From Avena insularis (lineage: Eukaryota; Streptophyta; Magnoliopsida; Poales; Poaceae), in contig CM042689.1 in the NCBI GenBank assembly GCA_023614405.1, forward strand, positions 281,425,533 to 281,489,532: 64,000 bases of DNA, written 5' to 3'. Under the pieces are notes generated by a model. That model worked only from the letters and a program-made list of their open reading frames with translations. It ran no database searches and had not been told where the DNA came from. Position numbers and translations under genes: made by a program. Within the stretch, counting starts at the first letter, position 1. Every line of letters begins with the position of its first letter. Shown here one piece after another: positions 34,997 through 47,351 of the stretch.

Positions 34997-35659
34997 GTGT
35001 CCCAGGTTGACGTTCCCTGCTTCCTCAACTGGTCTGAGCAACGCATCATGTGGAGCCGCGAGGACCACTCGCCACGGACCGAGTACCCCGGGCGAGTCGC
35101 TCTGGTAGTCAAGCCCAAAGTGGCTGACTACTGGCTCCCCAGGACATTGATGGATGGCGGGAGCTCCATCAACATCCTCTACTTGGATACATTCAGGAGG
35201 CTGCAACTCCCACGGTCGATGATCGAATCGACCCTCACCACCTTCCATGGCATCATCCCCGGTCGGAAGGCGTACCCGATCAGCAAGGTGACACTACTAG
35301 TCACCTTCGGCACACCCGCTAACTTCTGCACCGAGCAGATTGTCTTCGAGCTGGTGAACTTCCGCAACCCCTATCATTGCATCCTGGGGCGACAAGCATT
35401 CACCAAATTCATGGTGGCACCGCATTATGCATACAACATGATGAAGCTCCTAGGACCATGCGACATCATCACTGTGCACGGCGACCCCGATATGGCCGTG
35501 GAGTGCGAGGAAAAAGGCGCCGAACTAGTGGACGTCGTTATCACCACGGAAACCAACCACGCCGACGAGCTCGCCAGGTACCAGGGTGGAGTCAACAAGG
35601 ATGACCCCACGATCCTGAAGAAGCCCAACGCAGAGAACACCGGATCGACATCGTTCTAA
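34997..35659 (+). pseudogene. Element B protease region
   Basis: Open in the gag frame. It contains LMDGGSSINILYLDTFRRLQ (35148 on), a retroviral-type aspartic protease site in which D-G-G-S-S replaces D-T/S-G-A/S, as is normal for this gypsy group, and later NPYHCILGRQAFTKFM. It ends at TAA (35657-35659), after which the same frame continues into RT. Confidence 0.8.
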
Positions 35660-35769
35660 GACGCCACACACACCCGCACCGTCGAGCTAGTCCCGAGCGA
35701 CTCTAGACAGACAGTCACAATCGGGGCAGGTATGAGCCCCACATAGGAATGTGCGCTCATCGAGTTTCT

Positions 35770-37540
35770 CCGTGACAATCGGTACATCTTAGCATGGAAG
35801 CCATCTGACATGCCAGGTCTCCCGAGGGAACTCGCTGGGCACAAGCTTAATGCTGACCCCAAGGCACGACATGTCAAGAAGTCGCTGCGGCCCTTCAATG
35901 AAGAGCGTTGCCGAGCAATTGCTGAAGAAGTGCATCATCTACTCGCTGTAGGCTTCATTCGGCCCATCAAGTACTCCAAGTGGCTGGCAAACCCAATCCT
36001 TGTCATGAAGAAAAACAAGACCTAGAGAATGTGTATCGACTACATTAGCCTCAACAGTGCCTGCCCAAAGGGGCAGTTCGTCCTACCGCGCATCGACCAG
36101 ATCATCTATTCGACCGCGGGGTCGGAGTCGTTGTGCTTCCTGGATGCCTACTCTAGTTACAACCAGATCAATATGGAGGTCGAGGACGAGGAGAAGACGA
36201 CATTCATCACGCCATTCGGCACCTAATGCTACACCGCCATGACGTTCAGCCTCAAAAATGCCGGCGCGAAAGGTGCATGCAGGAGTGCCTCGCGAGCCAA
36301 ATTGGCCACGACATTCACGTCTACATCGACTACATGGTGGTCAAGTCCAATTGCCAGAGCGACCTACTCGCCGACCTGGCCAAAACCTTTGCAAATCTGC
36401 GGAGGTACAAGATCAAGTTCAACCCAGGAAAATGCACCTTCGGCGTGCCCACCGGGCAGCTCCTAGGGTACGTAGTCTCCAAGCAAGGCATTGAGGCGAA
36501 CCCCACCAAGATCGACAAAATCGCACGACTCGGGAAACCCGAGTGCCTCCACGATGTCCAGAAGCTGGCCGGTCGAGTCGTGGCTCTTAGTCGCTTCATC
36601 CCTCGGCTAGGCGAGAAGGCAATGCCTCTCTACCGCCTGATGCGCAAGAACCCCATGTTCCAATGGGACAAAGAGGCGGACGATGAGCTAAAAGCAATGA
36701 AAGAAGTGCTACTCTCCGCACCCCTACTCGCCGCACCCGTCAACAAGGAGCCGATGCTCGTCTACATCGCGACCTCCATGCAAGTCGTTAGCGCTGTGAT
36801 GGTCATCGTGCAACAAGAAAAGGAAAGGAGTGCCCCGTACAACGCCCAATATACTACATCAGCGAGGTCCTCACGGAATCATGGCAGTGTTACCCGCAAT
36901 ACGAGAAACTGGTGTACGTGGTCTTCCGAGCCCATAGGAAGCTCCCACACTACTTCCAGGAGCACCCCATCATGGCCGTCTCCTCCTCGCCACTGAAGGA
37001 CATCATCCGCAACCGCGAGGCGACCGGGGAGTCACCAAGTGGGCCATTGAAATCGGCGTCCACAACATCAAGTACGAGCCACACAAGGCGATCAAATCGC
37101 AGGCCCTAGCAGACTTCCTTGCCGACTGGGAAGAGGCACATCAGCCAGAGAAGCTGCCATACCTCCACTACTGGCCGCTCCACTTCGACGGGTCCAAGAA
37201 CGCGGATGGCGCAGGGGCCATGGTCATACTCACCTCCCCCAAAGGCGACAAGCTCCGCTACGTGCTACACCTTGACTTCACGCTCTACACCAACAACATG
37301 GCCGAATACGAGGCCCTCCTTCACGGCATGCTGGCCGCCAAGGAGATGAACGTCAATCTCCTACGGTGCTACGGCGACTCTGACATCGTCGCCACACAAG
37401 TCGCCGGTACCTGTGACATCATCTCCCCCACCATGGCAGCATACTGCCAAGCGGTGGACCAGCTGGGGGGCCACTTCGCTGGCTACTCCGTCGACTGGAT
37501 CGATAAGTGCAAGAACGAGGAAGGCGACACCTCTACCACA
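35770..37540 (+). pseudogene. Element B reverse transcriptase and RNase H, inactive
   Basis: RT pieces: VGFIRPIKYSKWLANPILVM near 35950, then RMCIDYISLNSACPKG and SLCFLDAYSSYNQINM (first catalytic Asp). Stops occur at 36023 and 36224, and there is a frame change before 36290. The YxDD box is YIDY (36322-36333), so the second catalytic Asp is lost. The connection RNase H is around 36640-36990. A second, plant-type RNase H begins HFDGSKNADGAGAMV near 37183 and has NNMAEYEALLHGM; two RNase H domains are typical of the Tat lineage. Confidence 0.85.
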
Positions 37541-37759
37541 TTGAATCGGCTCGACAAACTCCACCCGTGGGCGTCTTCCTCGACACCATCCACAAGCCAT
37601 CGGTCTTCCCACCGAAGGAGATCGACGTCGGGATACCGCTACAACCAGAGCCCTCCCTGGTCGCCATGGTCTCAGAACCCAGCGACTGGACCGCTCCATA
37701 CCTCGCCTACCTCGAGAGTGGGATGCTGCCTTCGGTCGAACTGGAGGCACACATGATCG

Positions 37760-38917
37760 TGCGATGCTGCAAATCCTTCGCCATCATCAACATCGAGCTC
37801 TACAAGCGCAGTGTGACCGACGTGTTCCAATGCTATGTCCAATTAGGGGAAGGACACAAGATCCTCCAGGACATCCATGCTGGCGACTGCCACCATGGCG
37901 GCGCCCGGTCTCTAGTCGCCAAGGCCATGCGACACAACTTCTATTGGCTCACCACGCATGCCGACGCCGTCGACATCGTCCAATGCTGCGTCGGGTGCCA
38001 TAAGTACGCCAACCCGACGCACATTCCTAGATCAACGCTCAAGACGATCCCCATCACCTGGCCATTCGTCGTGTGGGGCATGGACATGGTAGGCCCCTTC
38101 AAATAGGCCCCTTCTGGCTACACCCACCTCCTGGTCGCAGTCGACAAATTCACCAAGTGGGTCGAGGCCAAGCCAGTCCAGAAGTGCGACGGGAAGACCA
38201 CCGCCAAATTCCTCCACGAGCTCATCTACCGCTAAGGATTCCCGCATAGCATCATCACAGACAACAGCACCAACTTCGCAAAGGACACCATGGACGAATT
38301 CTGCGAGGAGCACAACGTACAGCTCGACCTCGCCTCAGTCGCCCACCCGGAGTCAAATGGCCAGGCAGAGCACGCCAATCAAAGCATCCTCCATGGCCTC
38401 AAGCTGCGACTACAAGTTCCCCTTGAGCGAACTCCAGGATGCTAGGTCGAAGATCCCCCCTTCGTCATATGGGGCATCCTCACCTCCATCAACCGGTCAA
38501 TAGGGTTTACGCCCTTTTTCATGGTGGACGAGGACGTCATGCCAACTGACCTGGAACACGACTCGCCCTGGGTCGTCAACCACGCGGAGGTCGACAATGA
38601 GCTCGCACGCCAAGATGGGGTCGACCAGCTCGACGAAGCACGCGACGTAGCTCGCTCCCGCACCACCATCTACCAGCGGGGACTCTGCCGCTACCACAGC
38701 CGCCAAGTCTGGAATCGCACCTTCCAGGAAGGCGACTTGGTCCTGCGACTAATCCAGGACAAGAAGGGCATACACAAGCTCTGTCCCCCATGGGAGGGAC
38801 CATTCACCATAGGACGAGTCCTCGGCAACGACGCCTACTAACTCATCGACGTGCGAGGTGACAGTCAACTCGACGTCAAGCGGCCGTGGAATATAAACCT
38901 CCTACGGAAGTTCTAGA
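37760..38917 (+). pseudogene. Element B integrase, broken
   Basis: The zinc-binding start is at about 37890-38010 (HHGGARSLVAKAMRHNFYW, CCVGCHKYA). The catalytic core has WGMDMVGPFK near 38074 (first Asp), a stop at 38104, GFPHSIITDNSTNF near 38238 (second Asp) and HPESNGQAEHANQS near 38345 (Glu). All three acidic residues can still be read. Stops and a frameshift near 38400 break it. The C-terminal GPFTIGRVLGNDAY...RPWNINLLRKF ends at 38917. Confidence 0.85.
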
Positions 38918-39229
38918 CATAGAAATCCAACTTGTACTCCCCCGCCATGCAATACAATAAATTCGACTCGCACAAATTGTGCCTACTCGCCAAACTCTTG
39001 TGCTAATCGCACTCGTAATTTTCGCAACATGCTACCCACGGAAGTCAACCCTTGGCTGAGCGACCGACATAGCTAATTAGTACGGCACAAGGGCACCGAA
39101 TGTATTCGGGCCTTGCGTCGTCCACGAAAACGCCAACCCGGAGCCACCATCGGAGTCTCCCCGCTCGACTGGCCCGCTGGGCCAAGACAACCGTTCACGC
39201 TTCATACTGCGATCGGTCCTCCACATCCT

Positions 39230-39540
39230 CGCGTACAATGACTCGAACGGTTAAGTACCACACACGGGGACTTGCTTAAGTCCAAACCCACATGGCTCGG
39301 GAACACACCAAGTATGGGAGCGTATCTTCGACTCGCCACGTGACTGGCTTTCCGAGCCAGGTGGAGAGACGCGTTACAAGCAACACACCATGTCTTCACC
39401 TACCTTGGGCATGCGACTAGAACGGCTAACTACCACGCTTGGGGACTCGCATAACCGACCCCGCTTGCATCCGGGAAAACAACCAAGTATAGAGCACCCC
39501 TTGGGGTCGCCAAGCGACTGGATCTACGAGCCACGGTGAG
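39230..39540. repeat. Two diverged tandem units downstream of pol in element B
   Basis: Units of about 174 bp with CGACT(C/A)GAACGG(T/C)TAA near 39239 and 39413, each followed by ACCAAGTAT and a TCGCCA/CTGG block. Element C has the inverse at about 57130-57660, so the array is a family feature. Confidence 0.55.
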
Positions 39541-40086
39541 TCGACTCTAACTAAACTAACAGTATTACATAAACAAACTTGCACGCATGTGAGGTAAACC
39601 ACATTAAAGGGTAGACACGTTCAAGGACTCACACAGCAAACAAAATCCACAAAATAATGCACATCGACTAACGTTTTTTAGCAACAAAATATTGTTTGCA
39701 TTCAAGGATTAGTACATAGATCCAATCCTACTACTAATACAAAGAGCCCCATGGCAATTATCTATTCTACAGGCTTTGAAGAAGACGCACCGCCACCACC
39801 CCTGACCCGGATGAAGGGTTCCCACGGGTTTGCCGGGTAGGTCGTCAGGCTCTTCGCCATGGCCGACCGGAAGGGCTGCTCGGACTTCAGGTCGAGATGC
39901 TGTGGCTCAAGATCATTTGGCGCCACTACTGTCTCCTAGTACGGCAGTAAGTCGCCCATCGCCAACACCCGCTCGGCGTAAGGAGCTGCCTTGGCAGTCA
40001 GCTTCAGCACCTTCGATATCTCCACCGAGCCAGTCGCCGAGGGATACCCGCTGGTGATGTCGTCGAGGTCGAAATTGTCGGGGAAG

Positions 40087-41743
40087 TGTAGGGTTCGCAG
40101 CATAGAAATAAAAAAATTCCTACGATGGGAACAACTATGTACCAAGATCTATCTACTAGATACAAACAACAGACAGATGTATATCCGTAGAGAACATACC
40201 CTTGAATACCGACAAAGCTTAACGAGTTAAACTCGTGGTTGATGTATACGATCTCTTGCCGATCTCAAGATCGAGAGGAAGTCCTTAGCGCCACAAATCA
40301 GCGGCGCATCCGTGCTCGCACACACATCCGAGGCACCGAGCAACCTCCGCCTCCTCGCTCCAGCGATGCAGCGGAAGCACAACTCTTTCTTGCCGAATAG
40401 CCACCGGGAACATGTATCTCGCTAGTCCGAGACCATGGGTAATAAATACTAGAGGGGGAGAGAGATCCTTCACAAGGAGGTGTGAGTGAGAGAGAGGAGA
40501 GGGGGCTCCTTTTATTGGAGGAGGGGGGCACCCAAGGGGGTGGCAGCCGGCCATGGGGCTGCCCCGTCCCCTCCTTCATTCATGTGGGTGGACACTCCAC
40601 TCACTCAAATGCCTTTCAATTCCCTCCACTCAAAAACCCACTCAAATTCCCATTAAATTTCTACCAAATTTAATACAAACTCTCATTAAATAAAACTCCT
40701 TTTATTTATTCAGAATTTTTTCAATTACTTTAATGACAAACATTCACATATATCCCCTTGCTAGTATTGGATTTCACATGCAAAAACACTTTCTGCAATT
40801 TCACCCGAAAACCTGTTTCGGTATCTAGTGAAATAAAGTCCTGAGCTTGTTATTCTTTCCGGCATGAAACTTTTGCTCCAAATGGATGTCGGTGTATCTT
40901 GAGTGTGTCACCCTATGGTTCGTGAATAATGTGGACATGATCGAGACCCTTCTCTGATCAATAATCAGAAGCGGGATCTGGAGACCCATACTGACTCCCA
41001 CACATTCAACGATTACTTTCTTGTGATCGTTAGAACCTTTTACGCTAGTATATTAATCCTTTTGTTTTGCGATATATTACATGTCCGAGATTCGATCATT
41101 GGTATCTCCATACCTAGTTTGATCTCGTTACTGACATGCACTCTTTTCTCGTTCCCGTGATCTAACATTCTAGTGATCAAATCACTTGCTTGAAAGCTAA
41201 TCAATGTGATATCACTGAGAAGGCCCAGAGCATATCTATCCGTCATCGGGAGGAACAAATTCCACTCTCGATCCATGGGCCTCAACATAACACTTTAGTA
41301 GTTCTGAACCCATCTTTATAATCACCCAATTACGGTGTTACGTTTGATGTTATCAAGAAACTCTTCCGGTGTTAGTGATTGACATGATCTCATGGTCTAG
41401 GGATTAGGATCACTTCGTATGTTGTTATAGCAATATAAACTCAATGACTTTGATCGTAATGCTATACTTCAGATGAATGTTCATCACACCATTACACTAA
41501 TGTTGTGATCTCGTTATTAATAACATCCAATGTCCATGATAATGATACCTTGATCATCTTATTAATCAACGAGCTAGTTTATGAGAGAGGCATAACTAGG
41601 AACTTTCTGTTTGTTTATTAAACACACATGTATTAACGTTTCCGTATTAATACAATTATAGCATGCAAAATAAACATTTATCATATACTTGGAATATACA
41701 TAATAAACACTTTATTATTGCCTCTCAGGGCATATTCCCTTTA
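40087..41743 (-). mobile_element. Solo LTR, Angela/BARE-type copia, minus orientation
   Basis: The inverse of the right end reads TAAAGGGAATATGCCCTGAG, then AGGCAATAATAAAG, the start of the Angela/BARE/WIS LTR with altered terminal bases. The left end on + is TGTAGGG. The target duplication GGAAG is at 40082-86 and 41744-48. Length 1657 bp, no internal coding, so it is a solo LTR left by recombination. It sits in the antisense gene of element B. Confidence 0.88.
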
Positions 41744-41846
41744 GGAAGTGTGCGAGTCCAAGACTCAGCGCAGTCGCGGCCCCGCGGCGAAAGGCCGACT
41801 GTGCCATCCAGTGGACCACGGCGCGCACCTCTTCGAGGTAGCGCCA

Positions 41847-43736
41847 TGTTGGAGATATGCCCAAGAGGCAATAATAAAGTGTTTATTATCATATCTTCAT
41901 GCTTATGATAAATGTTTACATACCATGCTATAATTGTATTAACCGGACATATTAATACCTGTGTGGTTTGTATACATGTAAAAGTCCCTAGTAAAGCCTC
42001 TTGTTAAACTAGATTGTTGGTTAATATATGATCATGGTTTCCTGATCATGAACATTGAGATGTTATTAACAACAAGGTCATATCATTAGGAGAATGATGT
42101 GACGGGCGTACTCCTATAGATAAGCGTAGCATAAAGATCAAGTCATTTCAATAGTTCGTTTGCTATAATCTTTCAGATACATAGTAACCTAAATCCTTCG
42201 ACCATGAGATCATGCTAATCACCATCAACGGAAGGATGCTTTGATGACATCAAACACCGCTTCATAACTGGGTGGTTATAAAGGTGGCATTGAGTGTTCG
42301 GAAAGTATGTGTTGAGGCACATGGATCAAGAGTGGGATTTGTCCATCCATATGACAAATATATATACTCTAGGCCCTCTCGGTGGAATGTCATACAATTG
42401 GCTTACAAGCATGTCACTAGCTCACAAGGGATCACATATCATAGGAACGAGAAAAGAGTACTTATCGGTAACGAGGTTGAACTAGGTATGCAGAGATACC
42501 GACGATCAGACCTCGGATAAGTAAAGTATCGCGAGACAAAGGGAAATTGGAATCGTATGTAAATGGTTCATTCGATCATGAAGTAATCATATAAATATGT
42601 GGTAGCCATATGAATTTCCATATTCATCTATTGGTTATTGATCGAAGAAGACTCTCGGTCATGTCTGCATAATTCACGAACCGTAGGGAGACACACTTAA
42701 GGATTCGATGTTATTTAGTAGATATGGAATGTGAGTAAGAAGACCGAATGTTGTTCGGAGTCTCAGATGGGATCTGGGACATCAGGAGGAGATCTGGAAT
42801 GGTCCAGAGAATTAGATTTATACAAGGAAATTCCAATTTCGTAGTTCGAGAATGGTGTCGGCGTTTTCACCGGAATGTTCTATAAGGGTCTAGAAGGTTC
42901 ACCAATCCGGAAGGGGAAGGGTACGTGGATGTGTCATGACAAAGTGGAATGGTTTCATCATGTCCTAGGTCACTTGTTTGGACACTTGGAAGAGAGAAAT
43001 CAAACTCTAGTTTGAAAGACAAAAAGCCAGTTTGAAAAGGTCAAACTAGCACATTGGTTTCCAAGTAGAGGGAGGGAAGGAATCCTACATAAGGGAGGAT
43101 TCCTCCCTCTCCCTTGCGTCGGCCTAGAAGTGGAGTTGGGGAAGGACTCTCCTCCCCCCAAACCTCCCCTCCCTATCATAAATAGAGGGGAGGGGGCACC
43201 CCCCTTGAACACTACTAGAAACCCTAGGTTGGCCGTCACCCCCCTCTCTAGTTGCGGCCGATCTAGATCCTCCTCTAAACAGTTGCCTACTAGCTAAACC
43301 ATAGTTGCCAACCACCTCTAAACCCTAGATCGCTGGGGCTCCCTCTACTCCACCATACCTGCTCCGGCTTAGGCTAAGCCCTGTGGGATCTCCCCTCTAC
43401 TTCCGACACCACGCCGTCGTGCTGCCAGAATCGCGAGGAGAGAGCTACAACCTCCACTGCCTGCTGGAACAAGGGAGAGGAAGGTCTTCATCGAGTACCG
43501 AACATGTGACCGACTATGGAAACGGTGCCGGAACACATCACCGGAAGGATCGTCTATGCAATCTTTAGATGGCAAGTGAACGACTACATCACCCACGAGA
43601 ATCCGCTCTCGTTAACCGCTTTGAATCTTCGAGGGTTAGTACTCTATCAACTCGTTGCTACAATCTAGTAAATAGATCTTGGCTTGTGTGTTCATGCGAT
43701 ATAAATTTTTTGTTTTCCATGCTATGAACCCCTACA
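41847..43736 (+). mobile_element. Solo LTR, Angela/BARE-type copia, plus orientation
   Basis: Starts TGTTGGAGATATGCCC and ends CCCCTACA; duplication CGCCA at 41842-46 and 43737-41. Length 1890 bp. It is only 103 bp from the minus-oriented solo LTR. The bases between are antisense-gene coding (minus strand VVHWMAQSAFRRGA), which proves two separate insertions. Confidence 0.9.
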
Positions 43737-44530
43737 CGCCACACCTCCGTCAACCCGCTAGGGATCACTTCGGTGGGCAAGATCCCTTGGAGAACGGCCT
43801 GGATGCACGCCACCGAGAGGGTGGCCGAGTCTACCAACATGGTCACGCACCTCTTGGCGTTGTACGTCTGCACCTCAGGGTCTCCGTCGCATATCGCCCT
43901 TGCAATAATACCAAGTCAAAATCGCAAGGGCACGCACCCTCAACCTCACCCGCTCGGGGACTCGCCGGCGTGGCGACTTGCCCACTCGGGGACCCACCCG
44001 CCACTACAAAAAAAAACAGCGAAGAAACTCTTACCAAGAAGTGGATGGCATTGCTCCGTGGTGAAGTCCCGCAGGGCCGTCAACTGGTCTTGCAGACCAG
44101 CAACCAACGCATCGGAGACCTTCTTCTCACTCGCCTCCACAACAACAGCGGCATTGGCCCTCTCCTCAGACGAAGTTGCCTCCGCCTTCGCGGTCTCCAT
44201 CTCCTTCGCCAACACGGCGATCCGCTCTTCCGCGGCGGCCAACACTGACTTCGTAGTGTCTAGCTCGGAGGCTGGAACATAACCCTCATGGGCCTTGGCG
44301 ATCACGGTGGAGCGGTCCTCTGCAAAAGGAGAATCGCAATAATAACTCCACAAGACAAGATCAAAAAACCACCCGAAGCTCGATTACTCACCCGCAGTCG
44401 CCTGCAGCTGCTGGTTAACCTCCTGCGCAGCTCGTAGGTCACGCTCCAGGCGCTCCTTTGCGGCTTGCCACTTCGATGACTCCGGTTGAAGGCCCTGCGA
44501 ATAGAAGGTACGCATAAGCAAACAGTAGAA

Positions 44531-44765
44531 GTTCTAAGTGCCTAGCCGCTGAAATTGAGCAACTAGACACTCGGGGACTGGACAACAAAATTTCCAAGTG
44601 CCTAGCTGCTGAAATTCAGCGACTAGCCACTCGGGGACTGGACATCAAAAGTTCCAAGCGCCTAGCCGCTGAAATTTAGAGACAAGCCACTCGGGGACTG
44701 GACAACAAAAATATATAAGAATCTAGCCACTGAAATCCAGCGATTAGATCCTTGGGGACTAGACA
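44531..44765. repeat. 60-bp minisatellite with hairpin core in element B
   Basis: Four units exactly 60 bp apart, with GCCTAGC(C/T)GCTGAAATTCA and CACTCGGGGACTGGACA. The core CGCTGAAATTCAGCG is a near-palindrome. It lies in an intron-like gap of the antisense gene; element C has the same array at 55570-55745. Confidence 0.8.
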
Positions 44766-47351
44766 TACCTGGATAGCAACGCCTAGCATGTTGTAGAGCT
44801 CGACCGCGTCCACCGACGACAACATGAACGACGTTTGCCCATGTCGCTGCCCAGCGTCTCCATCTACGACTTCAAGCACCTAAGGCGACTGCATCCCCGT
44901 CACCATAGCGGAAGCCTTCGCCATGAAGCGAGGGAATGTCGCAGCCGTTGTTACCGGGGTGCTAGTCGCAGGCGCCGACACCCCAACCAGTGCAGTCGAC
45001 TCGCCCAGCTGCGAGCCCGCGACCTCAACAGCCTCCAAGGGAGCAGCGGCTCCAATCGGCGCCTCGACCGACATGTCAATTGGTCCTTCAGCAGCTGCTG
45101 CAAAATCATCCTCCTTCCTATTCTTCGTGCCTTCGACTGGCGCCTCGGTCGCATCACCCTTACTCTTCTTGGAAGGGTCGGCCTCCTCTCCGGTGGTGAC
45201 TGGCGGCACCTTGGCCACCGAAGGGTGACCAAACTTCTTGAGGCCAGTCCTGCAAAACAGCATGATCAGCACTACGACTAGCGACACCGAAAACTACTCC
45301 GAATGACTCGGCGTGAACTTACTTGGCGACCGGAATGAAGCGCATACCGGTGCGAATGTGCGCGGGCTTATCCAACTCTGGGCCTAGCTTGTGCGTGAGG
45401 CCCATCTCGAACACGCTCGAGGCCCAAGAGACTAAGGGCTTCTTCGACGATGAACCCATGGCCGCAGGCACCTCGGGCCTAGGCGACGCTTGCGCCCCCT
45501 TTAGTGGTGACAACTTCGACTCTGTGGCTAGGGCAGCCCCCACCCTAGGGTCACCAAGAATGGTGGCGGGATCACCGCAATCGGGATATCGCCCTCTACC
45601 ACAACCTCGACTCCTGATCCCTTCGCTTATGGAACCTTCGTCTAAGCCTCAACCAATGCGTCGTTGGCGTCATCATCCGACTAAAAAATGGCCGCCGACC
45701 TCGGCGGCGACGCCGCCTTCGGCGCCTTCTTCGTGGGCGACTTCGCCTTCCGCACAGCCTTTGTCGGCGTGGCCATGCGCCGCGATATATGCTCCTGCAT
45801 GTCGCCCTGTTCCTCATTGCGCTCCTCGAGGCTTCGACTCGCCTCGAGCTCGCGTTGCTTCTGCCCACGGGTGTTCCGAGCCACGGGCGCGGGTGCGGCG
45901 ACCTCCACCACCTTATCCTAGTCTTCGGAGGATTCATCCGAATCCTCTCTGAACTCTTCGGAGGAGTCTTCATCTACGGGAGGGAGCCAATTCTCCAAGA
46001 CCTAAAATAACCGACAAAGACAAATCAAAACATCAGAGAACCATGACTGCGAAGTCAAGAGAGGAAGTTACTATTGGCGCCTGGCGCTTCCCTGTGGCGG
46101 TATACAGAGCGAGCCCGGCCTTCAAGTCGGTGTACTCCACCTCCATGATCTTCTTCAGCGCGGCGATATAATCATCGGCATTCCAAGTCACCAAGCACGC
46201 CTTCGTCCTGTCGTCCCTGCCGGTGTACTGGTACATCTAGTGGGCTCGACTCGCCAATGGGACCAGTTGCCGCCCAAGCCAGCAATTGTAAAGACTGATG
46301 GTCTCCAGACCCTCCTTCTTGAGCGTCTAGATCTGCGTCAGCATCTCATCTACGACCATCCTCTGGTCGTTGGGAAGCTTGGTCGTCAGCAGCCGGCACA
46401 GCTCACTCCTTTCAGCAGTATACGTTGGGAGCAACACCTCGCCGTCCGGTGTCGACTCGCTCATGTAAAACCAATACTTATTCCACTTACTGGTGGCTTT
46501 CTTCGGGAGCATTAGATCCAGAAAGGAACCCTTGGTCTTCAGTTGGAAGGTGAGGCTGCCCGCTTCTAGAATCGGGCCACCTGACCCCTCGCGGCTGGCG
46601 CAGCCGTGGAATAGGTCCAGCCATAGGGGGAAATAGGGGCGACACCCCCGATAGCACTACGAAAATGGCGAGCTGCTCGATGCTATGCGGCCCCAGATCT
46701 GAGGGCTTGATCGTGTAATACACGCAGAATCGCCGGAAGAAGACCGACGTGGGGAAGCCGAGCCCCCTCTCTAGGTGGCTCAAGAAATAGATAAACTCTC
46801 TGGGCGGGTGTTGGGCTCCGTCTCTCTATCTGCGGGAATCCTCCATTTCCCTTTACAAAGAATCCCCGCCTCCTAGAAGGACTTCAGCGAGGCCACGATG
46901 CACTTGGACTTGCCCCACTGGTCCTTTGGAGGCGCCAGCAACAGAGATCTAGACTCACTCACTCTGGAAATTTCGTATCGGGAGGAGGAAGAAGACTGAG
47001 AATGCGCGGGGTCGGAGAAATGCGAGGAAGATTCATAACTTCCCCCGCTACTCTCCTTATATAGGGGACGCTTCCCGCCAATCTCGGGGGAGCCGTTACC
47101 CCGTGGTAATCACGCCAATATTACCGTTGGATTACCCAACGGCTAGTTTGACTAACATGACGGTCCAACTTCATTCACTCAACTTGCCAAATGCTGCAAT
47201 TCGACCGGACACCAAATGCTGTGACTGAAGACATACTCCTTCCTTCATTGATGGAGTCCATCGCTGATTTGACTGGGCATCCAGATTGGACCCGCATACT
47301 CTGACTGCCAAAGAACACCTGTGCTGAATCAACGACGGCCTCGGGGACTAC

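Larger units (their letters stand above)
39936..46942 (-). pseudogene. Element B antisense gene (Transposase_28/gypsy-type domain), split by two solo LTRs
   Basis: Runs opposite to pol. From the right: a start region near 46940, then GLGFPTSVFFRRFCVYYTIK, PSDLGPHSIEQLAIFVV, NKYWFYMSESTPDGEV and VYQYTGRDDRTKACLV. These match the domain known as putative gypsy-type transposon (Pfam PF04195). Acidic, Ala/Pro-rich and coiled-coil-like stretches follow (LAKEMETAKAEATSSEERAN near 44180). The C-terminus reads FDLDDITSGYPSATGSVEIS (near 40050) up to MGDLLPY. Intron-like gaps with gt/ag ends separate the blocks at the same places as in element C. Stops, frame changes and the two insertions make it a pseudogene. 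The function of such extra ORFs in Tat elements is unknown. Confidence 0.75.

Noticed and set aside
40087..43736. Inverted pair considered as one element with inverted LTRs or a foldback transposon
   Set aside because: The two halves have different target duplications, and the 103 bp between is antisense-gene coding in register with both flanks.
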